From Chloroflexi bacterium TSY (lineage in GTDB: Bacteria; Chloroflexota; Anaerolineae; Caldilineales; Caldilineaceae): a stretch of DNA of 46,257 bases. Position 1 is the stretch's first letter. The number at the start of each line of letters is the position of its first letter. The DNA is taken from NCBI GenBank assembly GCA_019217005.1, contig JAHBNG010000121.1, forward strand, positions 1-46,257, written 5' to 3'. Below, piece by piece: positions 16,985 through 26,781 of the stretch. Made by a program: the position numbers and the translations under genes. Under the pieces are notes generated by a model. That model worked only from the letters and a program-made list of their open reading frames with translations. It was not told the DNA's origin and made no database searches.

Positions 16985-17049
16985 AGGGTTGCAAAGTGGC
17001 ATGTTGCAAAGTGGGAAGATTGAAGCATCGTTTGCTACTTTGCAACCCT
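16985..17049. repeat. Intercistronic inverted and direct repeats of GTTGCAAAGTGG
   Basis: AGGGTTGCAAAGTGGC (16985-17000) pairs with GCTACTTTGCAACCCT (17034-17049) with one mismatch. GTTGCAAAGTGG is directly repeated at 16989 and 17003, and further TGCAAC units follow to 17060. It fills the 95-bp gap between the permease genes. It could adjust their relative expression, or simply be a simple-sequence repeat. Confidence 0.6.
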
Positions 17050-17078
17050 GCAACCTTGCAACAAAAAGGTACGAACAT

Positions 17079-18218
17079 ATGGCAGTGATGGATGAACCCA
17101 TTTCCTCGGGTAACAAAACCGCAAACCTGGTCGAAGAGGAACTTCAGGTTGCGACCCAATGGCAGTTGATACGTTGGAAGTTTATGCGCCATCGGGTGGC
17201 CGTCGCTGCATTGTTCATAATTGTCCTCTTCTATTTGGGTGCCATCTTTGCAGAGTTCCTGTCCCCTTACGATCCAACCCATCATGATACTGACTTCATG
17301 TTCATGCCGCCCCAACGGATTCGCTTTGTCGATGAGGGTGGCTTTCAGTTGCGTCCTTTTGTCTACGGCATGACGTCAGAGATGGACATGGAGACCTTCA
17401 AGACCACCTACGAACTCGATCCATCACAGAAATATCCGATTCGCTTTTTTGTCAAGGGCGATCCCTACGGGATGTGGGGACTCTTTGAAAGCGACATTCA
17501 TCTGATTGGCGTCGAGGAGGGTACACTCTTTCTCTTGGGCACGGACAAGATGGGGCGGGACGTTCTTTCGCACATCATCTATGGCGGACGTATCTCGCTC
17601 TCCGTGGGACTTCTCGGTATCGCCATTAGCTTTATTATCGGCATCGTCATGGGCGGCGTCTCTGGTTACTTTGGCGGCGTCACTGACTTGATCATTCAAC
17701 GGATCATCGAATTTCTGCGTTCAATCCCAACGTTGCCGCTGTGGATGGCCTTGAGCGTGGCCCTGCCGCCAACTTGGTCGGTGGTTCAGATCTACTTTGG
17801 CATTGTCGTGATCCTTTCCTTGGTTGGCTGGACCGGTCTGGCGCGCGTTGTGCGGGGCAAATTTATGGCGCTGCGCGAAGAAGAGTACATCATGGCCGCT
17901 CAACTGAACGGCTCGAACGAGGCACGCGTCATCTTCAAGCATATGCTACCTTCGTTTACCAGCCACATTATTGCTTCACTAACCTTGAGTGTTCCCGGCA
18001 TGATTTTGGGCGAGACAGCGTTGAGTTTCATTGGTCTGGGCTTGCAGGCGCCGGCCATCAGTTGGGGAGTGCTGCTCAAGGATGCCCAGCGGATCATTGT
18101 GCTGGCCGACTCACCGTGGCTGCTCACGCCGGGGTTATTCGTGATTATTGCGATTCTGTGCTTCAATTTTGTGGGGGATGGTCTACGAGATGCTGCCGAT
18201 CCCTATGCCTCAATCTAA
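17079..18218 (+). CDS. ABC transporter permease, DppC/OppC type
   Basis: 379 residues. The start is placed at 17079 (MAVMDEPISSG), after the intercistronic repeat; the frame is open from 16980 but that part is repeat DNA. N-terminal OppC membrane segment (AVAALFIIVLFYLGAIFAEF) and a roughly 100-residue extracytoplasmic insert including FLLGTDKMGRDVLSHIIYGG, then the transport domain. The coupling loop is near REEEYIMAAQLNGSNEARVIF. The long insert is common in Chloroflexota homologs. It partners the DppB-type subunit upstream. Confidence 0.9.
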   Translation: MAVMDEPISSGNKTANLVEEELQVATQWQLIRWKFMRHRVAVAALFIIVLFYLGAIFAEFLSPYDPTHHDTDFMFMPPQRIRFVDEGGFQLRPFVYGMTSEMDMETFKTTYELDPSQKYPIRFFVKGDPYGMWGLFESDIHLIGVEEGTLFLLGTDKMGRDVLSHIIYGGRISLSVGLLGIAISFIIGIVMGGVSGYFGGVTDLIIQRIIEFLRSIPTLPLWMALSVALPPTWSVVQIYFGIVVILSLVGWTGLARVVRGKFMALREEEYIMAAQLNGSNEARVIFKHMLPSFTSHIIASLTLSVPGMILGETALSFIGLGLQAPAISWGVLLKDAQRIIVLADSPWLLTPGLFVIIAILCFNFVGDGLRDAADPYASI

Positions 18219-18360
18219 GGTTACGGTAATTCATCCCCGTCAGGTAAAAAGCGCGGGGATCGTGTTCGAAAGCCGAGAACAACATTCGTGGTAGAAACGG
18301 TTCAAGAAGGCAAACTGATAGGCATCGTTCCCGCCCCAAACACGGTCTAATTTATTTTAT

Positions 18361-18380
18361 CTATGGCAGTGCTCAGTATA
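18361..18380 (-). repeat. TATACTGARCACTGCCATA motif, copy 2
   Basis: Reads CTATGGCAGTGCTCAGTATA on the plus strand; its reverse complement matches 1710-1730 except for two bases and shares the AT-rich flank (ATAAAATAAATT). It lies just upstream of the BTAD regulator. At 18234-18261 of the same gap is a small GC-rich hairpin (ATCCCCG/CGGGGAT) without a T-tract. Confidence 0.45.
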
Positions 18381-20620
18381 CCTGATGGTAGAATGAACTA
18401 TCTTGTTGCCCATCATGAGAGCAATGTCCCGTGCCGTTTCTTCATGCCCTACCTAACAGTAACGCTACTGGGAACCTACACGGCGTCACGCCAGGACGAA
18501 GCGATTACAACATTCCGCTCGGTCAGGGTCCAAGCCTTGCTGGCCTACCTAACCGTAGAAGTTGAACGCGTCCATCAGCGCGACTCCCTTGTCGACCTAC
18601 TCTGGTCCGAACAACCGTCCAAAGAGGCCAACGCCAACTTCCGAAAGACGTTGAGCCGTCTGCAAAAGGTGATTGGCAATCGTGAAGCAGAGCCACCCTT
18701 TCTGCAAATCACGCGACAGACGGTACAGTGGAATGCCGACAGTGATTGTGCCGTAGATGTAGGGAAATTCCAAGAGGCGATCAGTCAAGCGTTGCGCCAC
18801 AATGATCTCACGATAGCTTCTAACCAGTTGCAGACAGCCCTCAACTGCTATCAAGGCGACTTTCTGGCTGGCTTTGCCGTCGCCGACGCTTCAGAGTTTG
18901 ATAACTGGGTTGCCACCATGCGTGAATATCTTCATCAGCAATTACTCTCTGCCATCACCCATGTTGCCGACTTAGCAGAAGAAGCCGAGCAATATGCGCA
19001 AGTAGTTGATCCGGCGCGTCGCCAATTGGCGTTCAGCCCGTGGCATGAACCGGCCCATCGCCGCCTGATGCGCGCATTGGCTCGGCAAGGGCACCGTGCC
19101 GAAGCCCTGGCACAGTATGATCGCTGCTATGATGCGTTGCAGCAGGAACTTGGCGTAGCGCCAGATGATGAGACGGAACGTCTTTATCAGCGCATCCTTG
19201 ATGGTAAGTTGATACCCGTTGTCAGTGCCGTGTCAGCAACGATGATCGGAGATCAGCCCCTGGCACGTGACGAAGTCCCCTCAGAACCCACATCCATTCC
19301 ACCGACACTCCCCACTGCAGAACTGCCGGCCCATGGCGTCTTACCTGCCGGATCATTGATGCCGCTGCGCCGGAACCCTCACTTTGTGGGGCGCGATGCA
19401 AACTTGCGCGCGCTGGCAAGTGCCTTGGATGCTGGCGGGGCTGCGGCCGTCAGTCAGATTGAAACGGCTGCGGCTACAGGGTTAGGCGGTATCGGCAAGA
19501 CGCAACTGGCCTGCGAATTTGTCCATCGCTATGGGCAATTCTTCCCCGGTGGCGTCTTTTGGATGAGCTTTGACAATGCGGAGGCCGTGCCAGCCGAGGT
19601 CGCCGCGTGTGGCGATGTTGGTGCACTGGACCTGCGTCCCGACTTTGGCCGTCGCGGGCTGGATGAGCAAGTGCGTTTGGTACAGCGGGCCTGGCAAATG
19701 CCAATACCGCGCCTGCTCGTCTTTGACAATTGTGAAGACCCGACCCTGCTGGATCAGTGGCGACCAACGACGGGCGGCTGTCGCGTGCTGGTGACGAGTC
19801 GACGAGGAGATTGGGAACTGACGCTGGGCGTTTCCATGCTGGCGCTGGGGGTGCTCACCCGCGGCGAAAGCATTGACTTGCTGCGCAAACACTGCCTTGA
19901 TGCCAATGCGGACAGCCTCTTTGCCATTGCCGAAGAGGTGGGCGATTTGCCGCTTGCCCTGCATCTGGCTGGTAGCTACCTCTACCGCTATCGTCGCGCA
20001 GTGTCGCCAGAGCAGTACCTGGCCGAGTTGCGCGATCCGAAGCTGCTGGACCACCCATCCCTCACCGCAGGCGGTATCTCCCCAACGGGTCATGTGCAGC
20101 ACGTGGGGCGCACCTTTGCCTTGAGCTATGATCGATTGGATCTGAACGATGAACGGGATGCTCTGGCGCACACGCTGTTGGTCCACACCGCGCACTTTGC
20201 CCCAGGTGAACCGATCTGGTATACGCTGTTGGTCAAGACGCTGGGGTTGGACCCCGACCAACCCATTGACGCGCGACAGGCCAACGATGCATTTGAACGG
20301 CTCATCGAGCTGGGTCTGATTGAAACGGAGGAAGATGACGTTCTGCGCATACATCGGTTGGTGGCAGCCTTTGTGCGGGACGTGGCCCAAGATGCGGTGG
20401 AGTCGACCCAAAAAACGGGTGGAGGTTGTTGTTTTCGAAGAGACAGCACAGATCAACAAAACTGAATATCCGATGCCGCTGTTGGCTTGGCAATTGCATT
20501 TGCGCTCGGTGGTGGATGTCGCCCAGAGCCGCGAAGATGAACAGAGTGCCAAGCTGAGTAGCGAACTGGGGCAGCACCTGTGGCAAATCGGCGATTATGA
20601 GGGTGCCTTGCCTTATTTTA

Positions 20621-20730
20621 AAACAGTAGCAGCAAAAGTCGGGTACAAATTTTTCATGCAAACAGAGGGCTGCTCTAGGATTTCACCCCTTATGGTCATT
20701 TTTTGTACCCGACTTTTGCCGTAGCTGTTT
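20621..20730. mobile_element. 110-bp mini-element in the TPR region
   Basis: Arms AAACAGTAGCAGCAAAAGTC on the left and GACTTTTGCCGTAGCTGTTT on the right are near-perfect inverted repeats, extending through GGGTACAAA. The flanks share TTTAAA (20617-20622 and 20728-20733), and joining across one copy restores the TPR text ALPYFKKALAIQQ. The insertion adds 111 bp, a multiple of three, but its right arm brings a TAG stop. Confidence 0.75.
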
Positions 20731-20875
20731 AAAAAGGCACTTGCAATACAACAACGGTTGTTGGGAGACAATCACCTCGATACCGCCGAAAGCATGAAGT
20801 GGTTGGGATATTTGCTCCATTCTAGTGGCAAGGCGGATGAAGCCTTGCCCCATTTAGAAAAAAGTCTAGTCATTA

Positions 20876-22416
20876 ACTCGATAGTTGTATTTTGAGCAGG
20901 TGCCAGATTTGACAAAGTCAAATTAAGCAGAGCAGACCTGCCGTTTGGCGAAAAGGGTAGCGAAGACCTCCGCAATCTCCTGTCCGTCATTCAAGGCATC
21001 ATGAGCCGTCAAGATGAGATCTTGAATCAGTGACTGAGTTTGCTGCCGGGTAGCCTCACCAAGGGATTTGCTGGGCGAGAATTGAGTTTTAGCCAATGAT
21101 GGTCCCAAACAATCAAGGTGCAAGAGAGAATAAGCCACGAAGACCAGAGACCAATGTTTTTGAAAGGCGTGGGCAGTTCGCATGCAATATTCATCAAGAC
21201 CAAGCAGTTGTTTACCATCCTGATAAACCGTCTCGATAGGCCAACGAAGCAGGTAAATCGAGAGAATGCGTTTGGCATTACAGTCGGTGCGATTGGTCAC
21301 TAAAACGGCATAATTGTCTTGCAATTCAGGATTATCAAAACTAATCACGATGCGTACCTTGCCGATAGAAGGGATACGCACAGTCATGGTAAAGGTGTAG
21401 TAAGTACGACCATCAATGGTGACAGGCTTGTAGGCATTCTGGGGGATGTAGGGGACCAACTCTTTGACTTTAATATGTGGCCCTCGAAAGTTATCGGCTG
21501 ACCATCTTCATCCCGCAAACGAAAACTATTTGTCTCCAGATTGCGATTGCACTTCAAGATGCTGATCCAATCTTTATTCAGACGATCGAGTACAGCTAGA
21601 AAATCTGGAGCGAGATACCAACCATCGAAGAGAGCCCAACCAAAGATAAGGGTTCGTTCAACAGCTTTTTCAACCAGTTCACTGGCAATGGTTATCTTGG
21701 TCTTAAACGCTTCGTCTCGCTCTCGAAAGGCGGGGTCAGTTAATAGGTGGCTATCCACTCGTTTATGAAAAGCGGTTCGTTCTTTCTTTTTCTTGGGAAT
21801 CTCGGTCACTGGGAAATGTTTTTCCACAAATGCTTCCCAGTCGGTAAACTCTTCGTACCGTCGGTAGATACTTGCATCGACCGGAAAACGGATAGCGCCA
21901 CTGACATAGTGACTTGTGACTAAGTTATGAGCCAGTGGATGCTGACCATTGCTATGATTGTAGTGGGTGTCGATATACTCGAACAGACTTCCCACATGTT
22001 CACATAGTGTATCGTCAATCGCTAATACCGATTCTGACTCTGAACGTTGGTATTGTGCTGTCTCTGACTATACGCTCATCATTGAGTTTTTCGGCTCGCC
22101 AAGGAGCTTCACTCAGATACCGTGATACATTCGTCTTATCTGCACTATCTAGAATGCAACGGGCAATATTTGCCATGCTTTTGTTGTCCAAGACCATCAG
22201 ACCCGTCAGATAGTTTTCAAAGTGGCGAAACTGTTTACGATTGGCAAATACTGAACGAAAGGTTTCGCTATGCTCCTTGACCAGTGGCGCTACATTTACT
22301 ATCGGCAATTGCATCTTGATGGCTCCTTTTCTGCACTTTTTCTTGATGCAATCTATTGAGATGACTTTTGTCTCTTTTGTCAAAATTGGAAAACCTTCAT
22401 TTCACAACTATCGAGT
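20876..22416 (-). mobile_element. IS701/IS4-like insertion sequence in the regulator
   Basis: 13-bp perfect ends ACTCGATAGTTGT (20876-20888) and ACAACTATCGAGT (22404-22416), with CATTA duplicated at 20871-20875 and 22417-22421. A 7-bp reading, TCATTAA with a one-base-shorter end, is equally consistent. Removal restores the TPR text SLVIKKDILGEDD. It contains one frameshifted transposase gene on the minus strand. Confidence 0.88.
20923..22314 (-). pseudogene. DDE transposase (IS701-like), two frameshifts
   Basis: Starts MQLPIVNVAPLV at 22314 after AAAAGGAG. Three pieces in different frames: 22314-22015 (HFENYLTGLMV, DKTNVSRYLSEAPW), 21995-about 21480 (LIFGWALFDGWYLA, with the likely catalytic Asp), and about 21459-20923 (RWPIETVYQDGKQLLGLDEY, with the likely catalytic Glu). 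The order matches IS701-like DDE transposases. As written it is inactive. Confidence 0.75.
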
Positions 22417-23279
22417 CATTAAGAAAGATATTCTAGGCGAAGACGATGTGGCCGTTGCCGACATCTTAAACATTCTGGGACAATGGCACTTTAGTTACGG
22501 CGATGTTAATACTGCGAAGTCGTACTTCGAAGAAGCGCTGGTGATTAGCCAGCAAAAGTCCGGCGACATGCATCCATTGACCGCTGAATATGAAAATAAT
22601 TTGGGGCTTACTCTTAGAAATCTTGGTGACTTAGAAACTGCACTAAATCATCTAAAGCGGGCACTTGCGATTAATGAAAATGCATATGATTCAAATCATA
22701 ATGTTATTGGCATGAACTTAAACAACATCGGTATATTATTAAAAAATATGGGCCAACTTGATGAGGCGCGATCATACTATGAACGGGCACTCACCATCCG
22801 TCAAAATGTGTTTGGCAATGAACATGCTGAAACAGGCCTTACGCACAATAATCTTGGGGGGCTTTTACGTGATCTCGGTGATCTGTCACTAGCACAGGTA
22901 CACTTAGAAGAGGCTTTGAACATATTTCAAATGGCCTTCACCGAGCCACATCCCTCTATGGCTCATTGTTTGAACAATTTAGGCTTGTTGTTCCAACAGC
23001 AAGGCCATTTGAATAAAGCCCAGCACTATCTTGAGCAAGCGTTACAAATTCGCCAACAGGTTCTACAAAAAAATCACCCCCTTGAGGCACTTAGCCTCAG
23101 AAATCTGGGGCTGCTGCTTATAGCCCAAGGGGATGTGTCTAAAGCCTGCGACTACTTAAAAAAAGCAGGCAAAATCTATCAACATAACTTTGGCGATGAT
23201 CACCCCGATACGCTGGCTGTCTTCGAGAAGCTAAATGCGCTTAGTAAATAACGGCAAAGGACCTGTTGTCGTTCCCGTA

Positions 23280-23915
23280 TCAATCAGCCCCGGTAATACC
23301 CGCCATACCATCCACCAAGAGTGTGCCACGGCCATTATCAAGCTCATTTAACGGTACCACAATCCAGGTGCATTTTAATTTCGGATCGTTGAGTACTAAA
23401 CTTTCACGAATAGCCCGCACCAGACGCTCATTAAAAACAGGCTTTTCTGAACCGCTTTCTCTGGCTAGGCAAGGTAGGTTATCCTCATCCAAGGTCATCA
23501 TGTCGTGGCCCTTGATTATACCGACAAAGACCAACCGCGTAATGAACCATTTGGCCTTTTGTACTCCATCTGCATCCGTCTCGCTAACTTGGTCAATGTG
23601 ATAATAGAAATCAAATTGTTCCAGATTTTGCAATATATCCTCAAAGGAGAGAGCGCCGTCTAAACGCTTTAAGGTATCAGCCTGATCTTGAGCGGCAGCG
23701 ATGCGCTTTAAGGTATTAGTCCGTTCTTTAGCAGTAGCGATACGTTCTTCTCGTGTCTTTCTCGCAGGCTTAGTGCCCCCTACTATTTCTTTAATATCGC
23801 CAAATAACGCGGGGAATTGCTTTACACAATCGTTAAACGGGGCACTATTCGGATCATCATTTGCGACAAACAATGTAAAAAGACATTTTCCAACTGCACT
23901 CGTTTCCGTAGTCAT
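23280..23915 (-). CDS. Unknown 211-residue protein at the end of the peptidase cluster
   Basis: ATG at 23915 has GAGGATGAACT upstream. No family recognised. The middle carries a short internal repeat (TNTLKRIAAAQDQADTLKRL), probably a helical linker; the C-terminal half is mixed alpha/beta (CTWIVVPLNELD). No signal or membrane segment. Convergent with the broken regulator (28-bp gap), and last in a minus-strand run with the C25-like peptidase and its paralogous flanking genes, though 530 bp of repeat-rich DNA separate it from them. Membership of that system is a guess. Confidence 0.55.
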   Translation of the reverse strand: MTTETSAVGKCLFTLFVANDDPNSAPFNDCVKQFPALFGDIKEIVGGTKPARKTREERIATAKERTNTLKRIAAAQDQADTLKRLDGALSFEDILQNLEQFDFYYHIDQVSETDADGVQKAKWFITRLVFVGIIKGHDMMTLDEDNLPCLARESGSEKPVFNERLVRAIRESLVLNDPKLKCTWIVVPLNELDNGRGTLLVDGMAGITGAD

Positions 23916-24060
23916 AGTTCATCCTCTTGTGGTTCACTGGGCAAGGCCATAGAGGAGTAGGAATTGAACGCTCTTAGGCTGACAAGACACCCTCATCTAT
24001 GAACGCTTGCGATTTAGCTAGTATTCGTTGTATTTCGCTCCGACAGCTACTTTGGTGTTT

Positions 24061-24258
24061 CTACTGGGTGTTTATGGTCTCATCGTGAAGTATACGTCGG
24101 TTGGTGAGGGATGACAACCCCTTTCCAATTAGGTCGGTACCGTCAAAGGCTTCGCCATCCGCATCTTCCTCGATCTCCAAGAAAGTCTCGTTATCCTCGT
24201 CATAATCGCGAATCCTATCGAGCCTTCCCAAATCAAGTTGTGTTATTCCCCAATACTC
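24061..24258 (-). pseudogene. Fragment truncated by a MITE
   Basis: About 65 codons on the minus strand (ITQLDLGRLDRIRDYDEDNE, then an acidic stretch) run out of the 79-bp MITE at 24259 and stop at 24061. There is no start codon outside the MITE, so this is probably the 3' end of a gene whose front is gone. No family recognised. A small intact gene is possible but less likely. Confidence 0.3.
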
Positions 24259-24337
24259 GAGTGTGTACCACAAAGTGTGTAAATGGACACCCCTCAGTCA
24301 GAGAATCGGTTGCATTTACACACTTTGGGACACACTC
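24259..24337. mobile_element. 79-bp MITE (IS256-like ends), copy B
   Basis: Reverse-complement relative of 2860-2938, same length. The ends GAGTGTGTACCACAAAG and CTTTGGGACACACTC match those of copy A with few changes, while the middle differs. No exact target duplication was found (CAATACTC left, CCTAATAT right), suggesting an older insertion. Confidence 0.75.
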
Positions 24338-24371
24338 CCTAATATTCATCTTCGCTTGAGCTTATTATAAT

Positions 24372-24433
24372 CAGTAGAGCGCAATCGTTAGATTCTTCGC
24401 TCCGCTCGAGAATGACACGATTGCGCTCTACTG
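24372..24433. repeat. Hairpin with CAGTAGAG stem and GATTCTTCGC...GAATGAC loop
   Basis: Perfect 17-bp stem CAGTAGAGCGCAATCGT (24372-24388) and its complement (24417-24433). The loop contains TAGATTCTTCGCTCCG then CTCGAGAATGAC. The same loop core, on the opposite strand, occurs in the unrelated hairpin at 34954-35016. It lies just past the stop of the 185-residue gene on the minus strand, so it could serve as its terminator, but there is no T-tract. Confidence 0.65.
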
Positions 24434-24447
24434 AAAATTCGCGTCTA

Positions 24448-25005
24448 TCACCTATGAAATATTGAGCCAATTGCATTGGTAATCTTCCCCAACACATTGG
24501 ATACAGTCTTGATCACAGTTTCGGCACCCTTTAGCGTGATATCTACTGGGTTTGTAATGACTCCGAAGGTATTGCTGATAACGTTATCAATATCGGAAAC
24601 AGCTTTGTTGACCAGCGCGTTCACGGCGTTTGTCGCCTGCAAAATGGCAATCTGAGATTCAGAGTGCTTTTTCCCGATTTTGATTAACTTATCATACGTG
24701 GCATCAATCTGGGTCTGTACCTCCGCTTTCAGCCTCTTCCGGGAGTCTTCCATCTGCTGCCTAAATAACTGTTCATTTCCGCTTTGAAAACTAGCTTTTG
24801 CTGTCTCGATTTGCTCAAGCTGTGCAGTTTTAATGCGATCGAGACCGATACGCAAGTCCGCCACGACTTGATCGATCTCTGGAATCGGACTGGGCGTGGT
24901 GAAGGATATCTGAGCCTGATCGATTGGCAATGAATACATTGTCTCTGGCTCGGTTCTATAATGATTCTGCATATCTTTCATGTAATCTTCGAAATTGCGC
25001 GTCAT
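24448..25005 (-). CDS. Helical protein A, paralog of 26782-27360, beside the C25-like peptidase
   Basis: 185 residues; ATG at 25005 after GGAGAGATTAGGAGATATC. No known family. It aligns along most of its length with the protein at 26782: both have a Met-Gln/Arg then HYR/KSEP-type motif (NHYRTEPETMYSLPI), a Pro-rich segment followed by PEID, a charged coiled-coil centre, IDATYDKLIKIGK, and a C-terminal amphipathic stretch ending IGSIFHR. No signal peptide. The long amphipathic tail could bind membrane or pack in a helical bundle. It follows the peptidase gene by 147 nt. It may be a substrate or effector controlled by the peptidase (inference). Confidence 0.65.
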   Translation of the reverse strand: MTRNFEDYMKDMQNHYRTEPETMYSLPIDQAQISFTTPSPIPEIDQVVADLRIGLDRIKTAQLEQIETAKASFQSGNEQLFRQQMEDSRKRLKAEVQTQIDATYDKLIKIGKKHSESQIAILQATNAVNALVNKAVSDIDNVISNTFGVITNPVDITLKGAETVIKTVSNVLGKITNAIGSIFHR

Positions 25006-25156
25006 GATATCTCCTAATCTCTCCTATTATGTATTTTGCGTCTCTGTCCAGTTGAGAACCTTTGAAACGCATCTCTACGTCTTTTTCGACGGTATAACAC
25101 GCACGACATGGAACAATCAAACTATCTAGATTGACGATAAATACGCGAACTGTCAA
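24956..25156 (-). CDS. Possible 66-residue protein overlapping the peptidase stop
   Basis: A TTG start overlaps the peptidase TGA (TTGA), and the frame fills the 147-nt gap before ending inside the next gene. The first half (VRVFIVNLDSLIVPC) looks like alternating beta structure. No family. The gap also carries the ribosome site of the next gene. It may be chance. Confidence 0.25.
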   Translation of the reverse strand: MTVRVFIVNLDSLIVPCRACYTVEKDVEMRFKGSQLDRDAKYIIGEIRRYHDAQFRRLHERYAESL

Positions 25157-26625
25157 CTTTCCTTCGTCATATCTTCCACACGCAGATGCACTGCCGGGTC
25201 TCCAAGAATGATATAGTTTCGGGCATCGTTGCGCCCAAGCCAGGCCAACGCCAGATCTGCATCAGAAACTTGTTCACCAAATCTGACTTGTTCTAATAGC
25301 TGACTGACAGCCATAGACAATGATGCAGCACGGTCACGGAAATCCTTGAGGGCATAACCCACGGGCATGCCCGTTCCAAGGTACCCCAAAGTATTACTGA
25401 ACGGTTGTACGTGCTGCTGATTCCGATCCATACCAGTGATTGAAAGACCCCAGGCACGTTCGACATGTCCAATCACCGCCAATGCACCGCCTTTCGGATG
25501 CGTTAGCAAACGCTTAGGCAACATGGCAACAAACGGTTTGTCAGCAAGTTTTTTCCGGGGCTGCCCCGCTTTCTTTGGGAAGTTGTCCTGTCGTGGTGTA
25601 CCAGCCCCATAACAGGCAAAGTGGAAGGTAATCATCCCGTGAACTCGGGCGTCATCAGGCAGGTCAGCAGCAGCGTAAAAGCATTCACTGCTCATTTTTT
25701 TAGGACGCGGCCAGTCTTGACACAGCAGTGCCCCTTGTGTGGCTAACTGATGGGGATCGTCTTGTGGGAGTTCTATCCCGTGTGTTGCCGTAAACACGAT
25801 GGCAGGCGGTTTCGTATTCGCTGGGCTGCGGAAGACTTGGCTTAAATTTGCTTTCGTCGCTTGGTCTCCGGTGAAGACGCGTTTCGCGAAACCCACTGTT
25901 TTTTGATCGAGAACACTCAATGGTGTAGTTCCATTTTCGCGGCTCGGAAGACCGGCCAATGGCTTAACCAGATGTTTAGTACTAAGTTCCGTTGCATGGT
26001 CAGGAGGAAATCCATTATGCTCGGTGCCAAATATAACAGCGGTCTTGTCGTTTGGAACCTGCTCGTTAGTCTCATACGCAACCACACTCTTTGCATAGCG
26101 CAGATACTCATCTGCCGTGTCAAAACTCAAGCGTCCGACGGCATAGTCAATATCAAATAAATAATTGAACTCAAAGGGTATACGGGTAGGATTTCCCACA
26201 ATCAATACATAGTAGGGGACGATTGTTGGGTTGACATCGCCAGGCGTAGTACCGTGCCGTTTGAGCCATTCGAGCCACTGCTCGCCCCGGCGGTAGTCTA
26301 GAATCTTGGTTCTTGTCGCGTCGCCGATCTGATTCTTTCTGTGATCAATAAGGGGTTGTAGAGCTTTTCTAACATCATCGGATTCTTCAGTGTGGAAAAT
26401 AATCGCCCATCCGGCCTGTTTGATGTCAGATGGGTCTATACCAAAGGGCAAGCCGAACGATGGCACCGCGGAATTGGCAACGGTGCGCTTCATCTGTATG
26501 ATGAGATCTCTGTTGATGGGCTCTCCCTTAATCACCTGGGCAAGCTCATCTAAGCTCATTGGTTCTGCTAAATAATTCCCCGTTACACCGTCGACGCCAT
26601 TAAAGACAACCTGCGGTTTTTTCAT
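25153..26625 (-). CDS. C25-like (gingipain-fold, clan CD) cysteine peptidase, leaderless
   Basis: 490 residues; ATG at 26625 after GAGGAG. Clan CD features are visible: His282-Gly283 at the end of a hydrophobic strand (AIVFTATHG) and Cys338 in ITFHFACYG, the spacing and context of a gingipain/caspase-type dyad. DYAVGRLSF followed by a helix and VVAYE matches the C25 GR...K...YE pattern, and NYIILGDPAVHLR matches its C-terminal GDP strand. Unlike secreted gingipains there is no signal peptide, propeptide or Ig-like domain, so it probably acts in the cytoplasm. A CHAT-type reading is the main alternative. It lies between two paralogous helical proteins on the same strand, suggesting a protease-effector unit. 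Substrate unknown. Confidence 0.75.
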   Translation of the reverse strand: MKKPQVVFNGVDGVTGNYLAEPMSLDELAQVIKGEPINRDLIIQMKRTVANSAVPSFGLPFGIDPSDIKQAGWAIIFHTEESDDVRKALQPLIDHRKNQIGDATRTKILDYRRGEQWLEWLKRHGTTPGDVNPTIVPYYVLIVGNPTRIPFEFNYLFDIDYAVGRLSFDTADEYLRYAKSVVAYETNEQVPNDKTAVIFGTEHNGFPPDHATELSTKHLVKPLAGLPSRENGTTPLSVLDQKTVGFAKRVFTGDQATKANLSQVFRSPANTKPPAIVFTATHGIELPQDDPHQLATQGALLCQDWPRPKKMSSECFYAAADLPDDARVHGMITFHFACYGAGTPRQDNFPKKAGQPRKKLADKPFVAMLPKRLLTHPKGGALAVIGHVERAWGLSITGMDRNQQHVQPFSNTLGYLGTGMPVGYALKDFRDRAASLSMAVSQLLEQVRFGEQVSDADLALAWLGRNDARNYIILGDPAVHLRVEDMTKES

Positions 26626-26703
26626 TATTTTTCTCCTCTTGTTGTTTAAACACGGGCCGCGATTTATCGGGCGAAAAGTCTGAGTGCTATGCCTTTTCTA
26701 GCA

Positions 26704-26746
26704 AAGCTGACCCTGTACATCCAGGTTTGGTGTGCAGAGTCAGCTT
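26704..26746 (-). promoter_or_regulatory. Hairpin between helical protein B and the peptidase gene
   Basis: AAGCTGAC (26704-26711) pairs with GTCAGCTT (26739-26746), with further pairing inward (CTG/CAG, TGT/ACA). It lies in the 156-nt gap on the path of minus-strand transcription from 27360. It may partly stop or protect the transcript and set the ratio of helical protein to peptidase. There is no clear U-run. Confidence 0.5.
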
Positions 26747-26781
26747 CATTAGAATTTTAGGCTTAACGTGGACTTCTCGAC

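Larger units (their letters stand above)
18444..23251 (+). pseudogene. BTAD/NB-ARC/TPR (SARP/AfsR-like) regulator, broken at three points
   Basis: Start at 18444 (MPYLTVTLLGTYTA, the usual opening of these regulators). Domains: winged-helix DNA-binding and BTAD (about 1-255), NB-ARC ATPase with P-loop GLGGIGKTQ and a Walker B-like LLVFDNCED, then C-terminal TPRs ending at 23251 (repeated NNLGLLL, ALAINENA-type units). Damage: a one-base shift in an A6 run (20410-20415); a 110-bp element in a TPR (20621-20730); a 1,541-bp IS (20876-22416). Removing both insertions leaves the two downstream parts in one frame, giving about 1,049 residues if the A-run is corrected. It lies between the permease genes and the peptidase cluster. 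The 5' part could still yield a 673-residue protein without TPRs. Confidence 0.82.

Noticed and set aside
16980..17078. N-terminal extension of the DppC-type permease
   Set aside because: The added residues come from the intercistronic repeat; ATG at 17079 gives the usual start.
19482..20552. 356-codon minus-strand frame inside the BTAD/NB-ARC gene
   Set aside because: Antisense shadow of a recognisable ATPase domain; no protein-like motifs.
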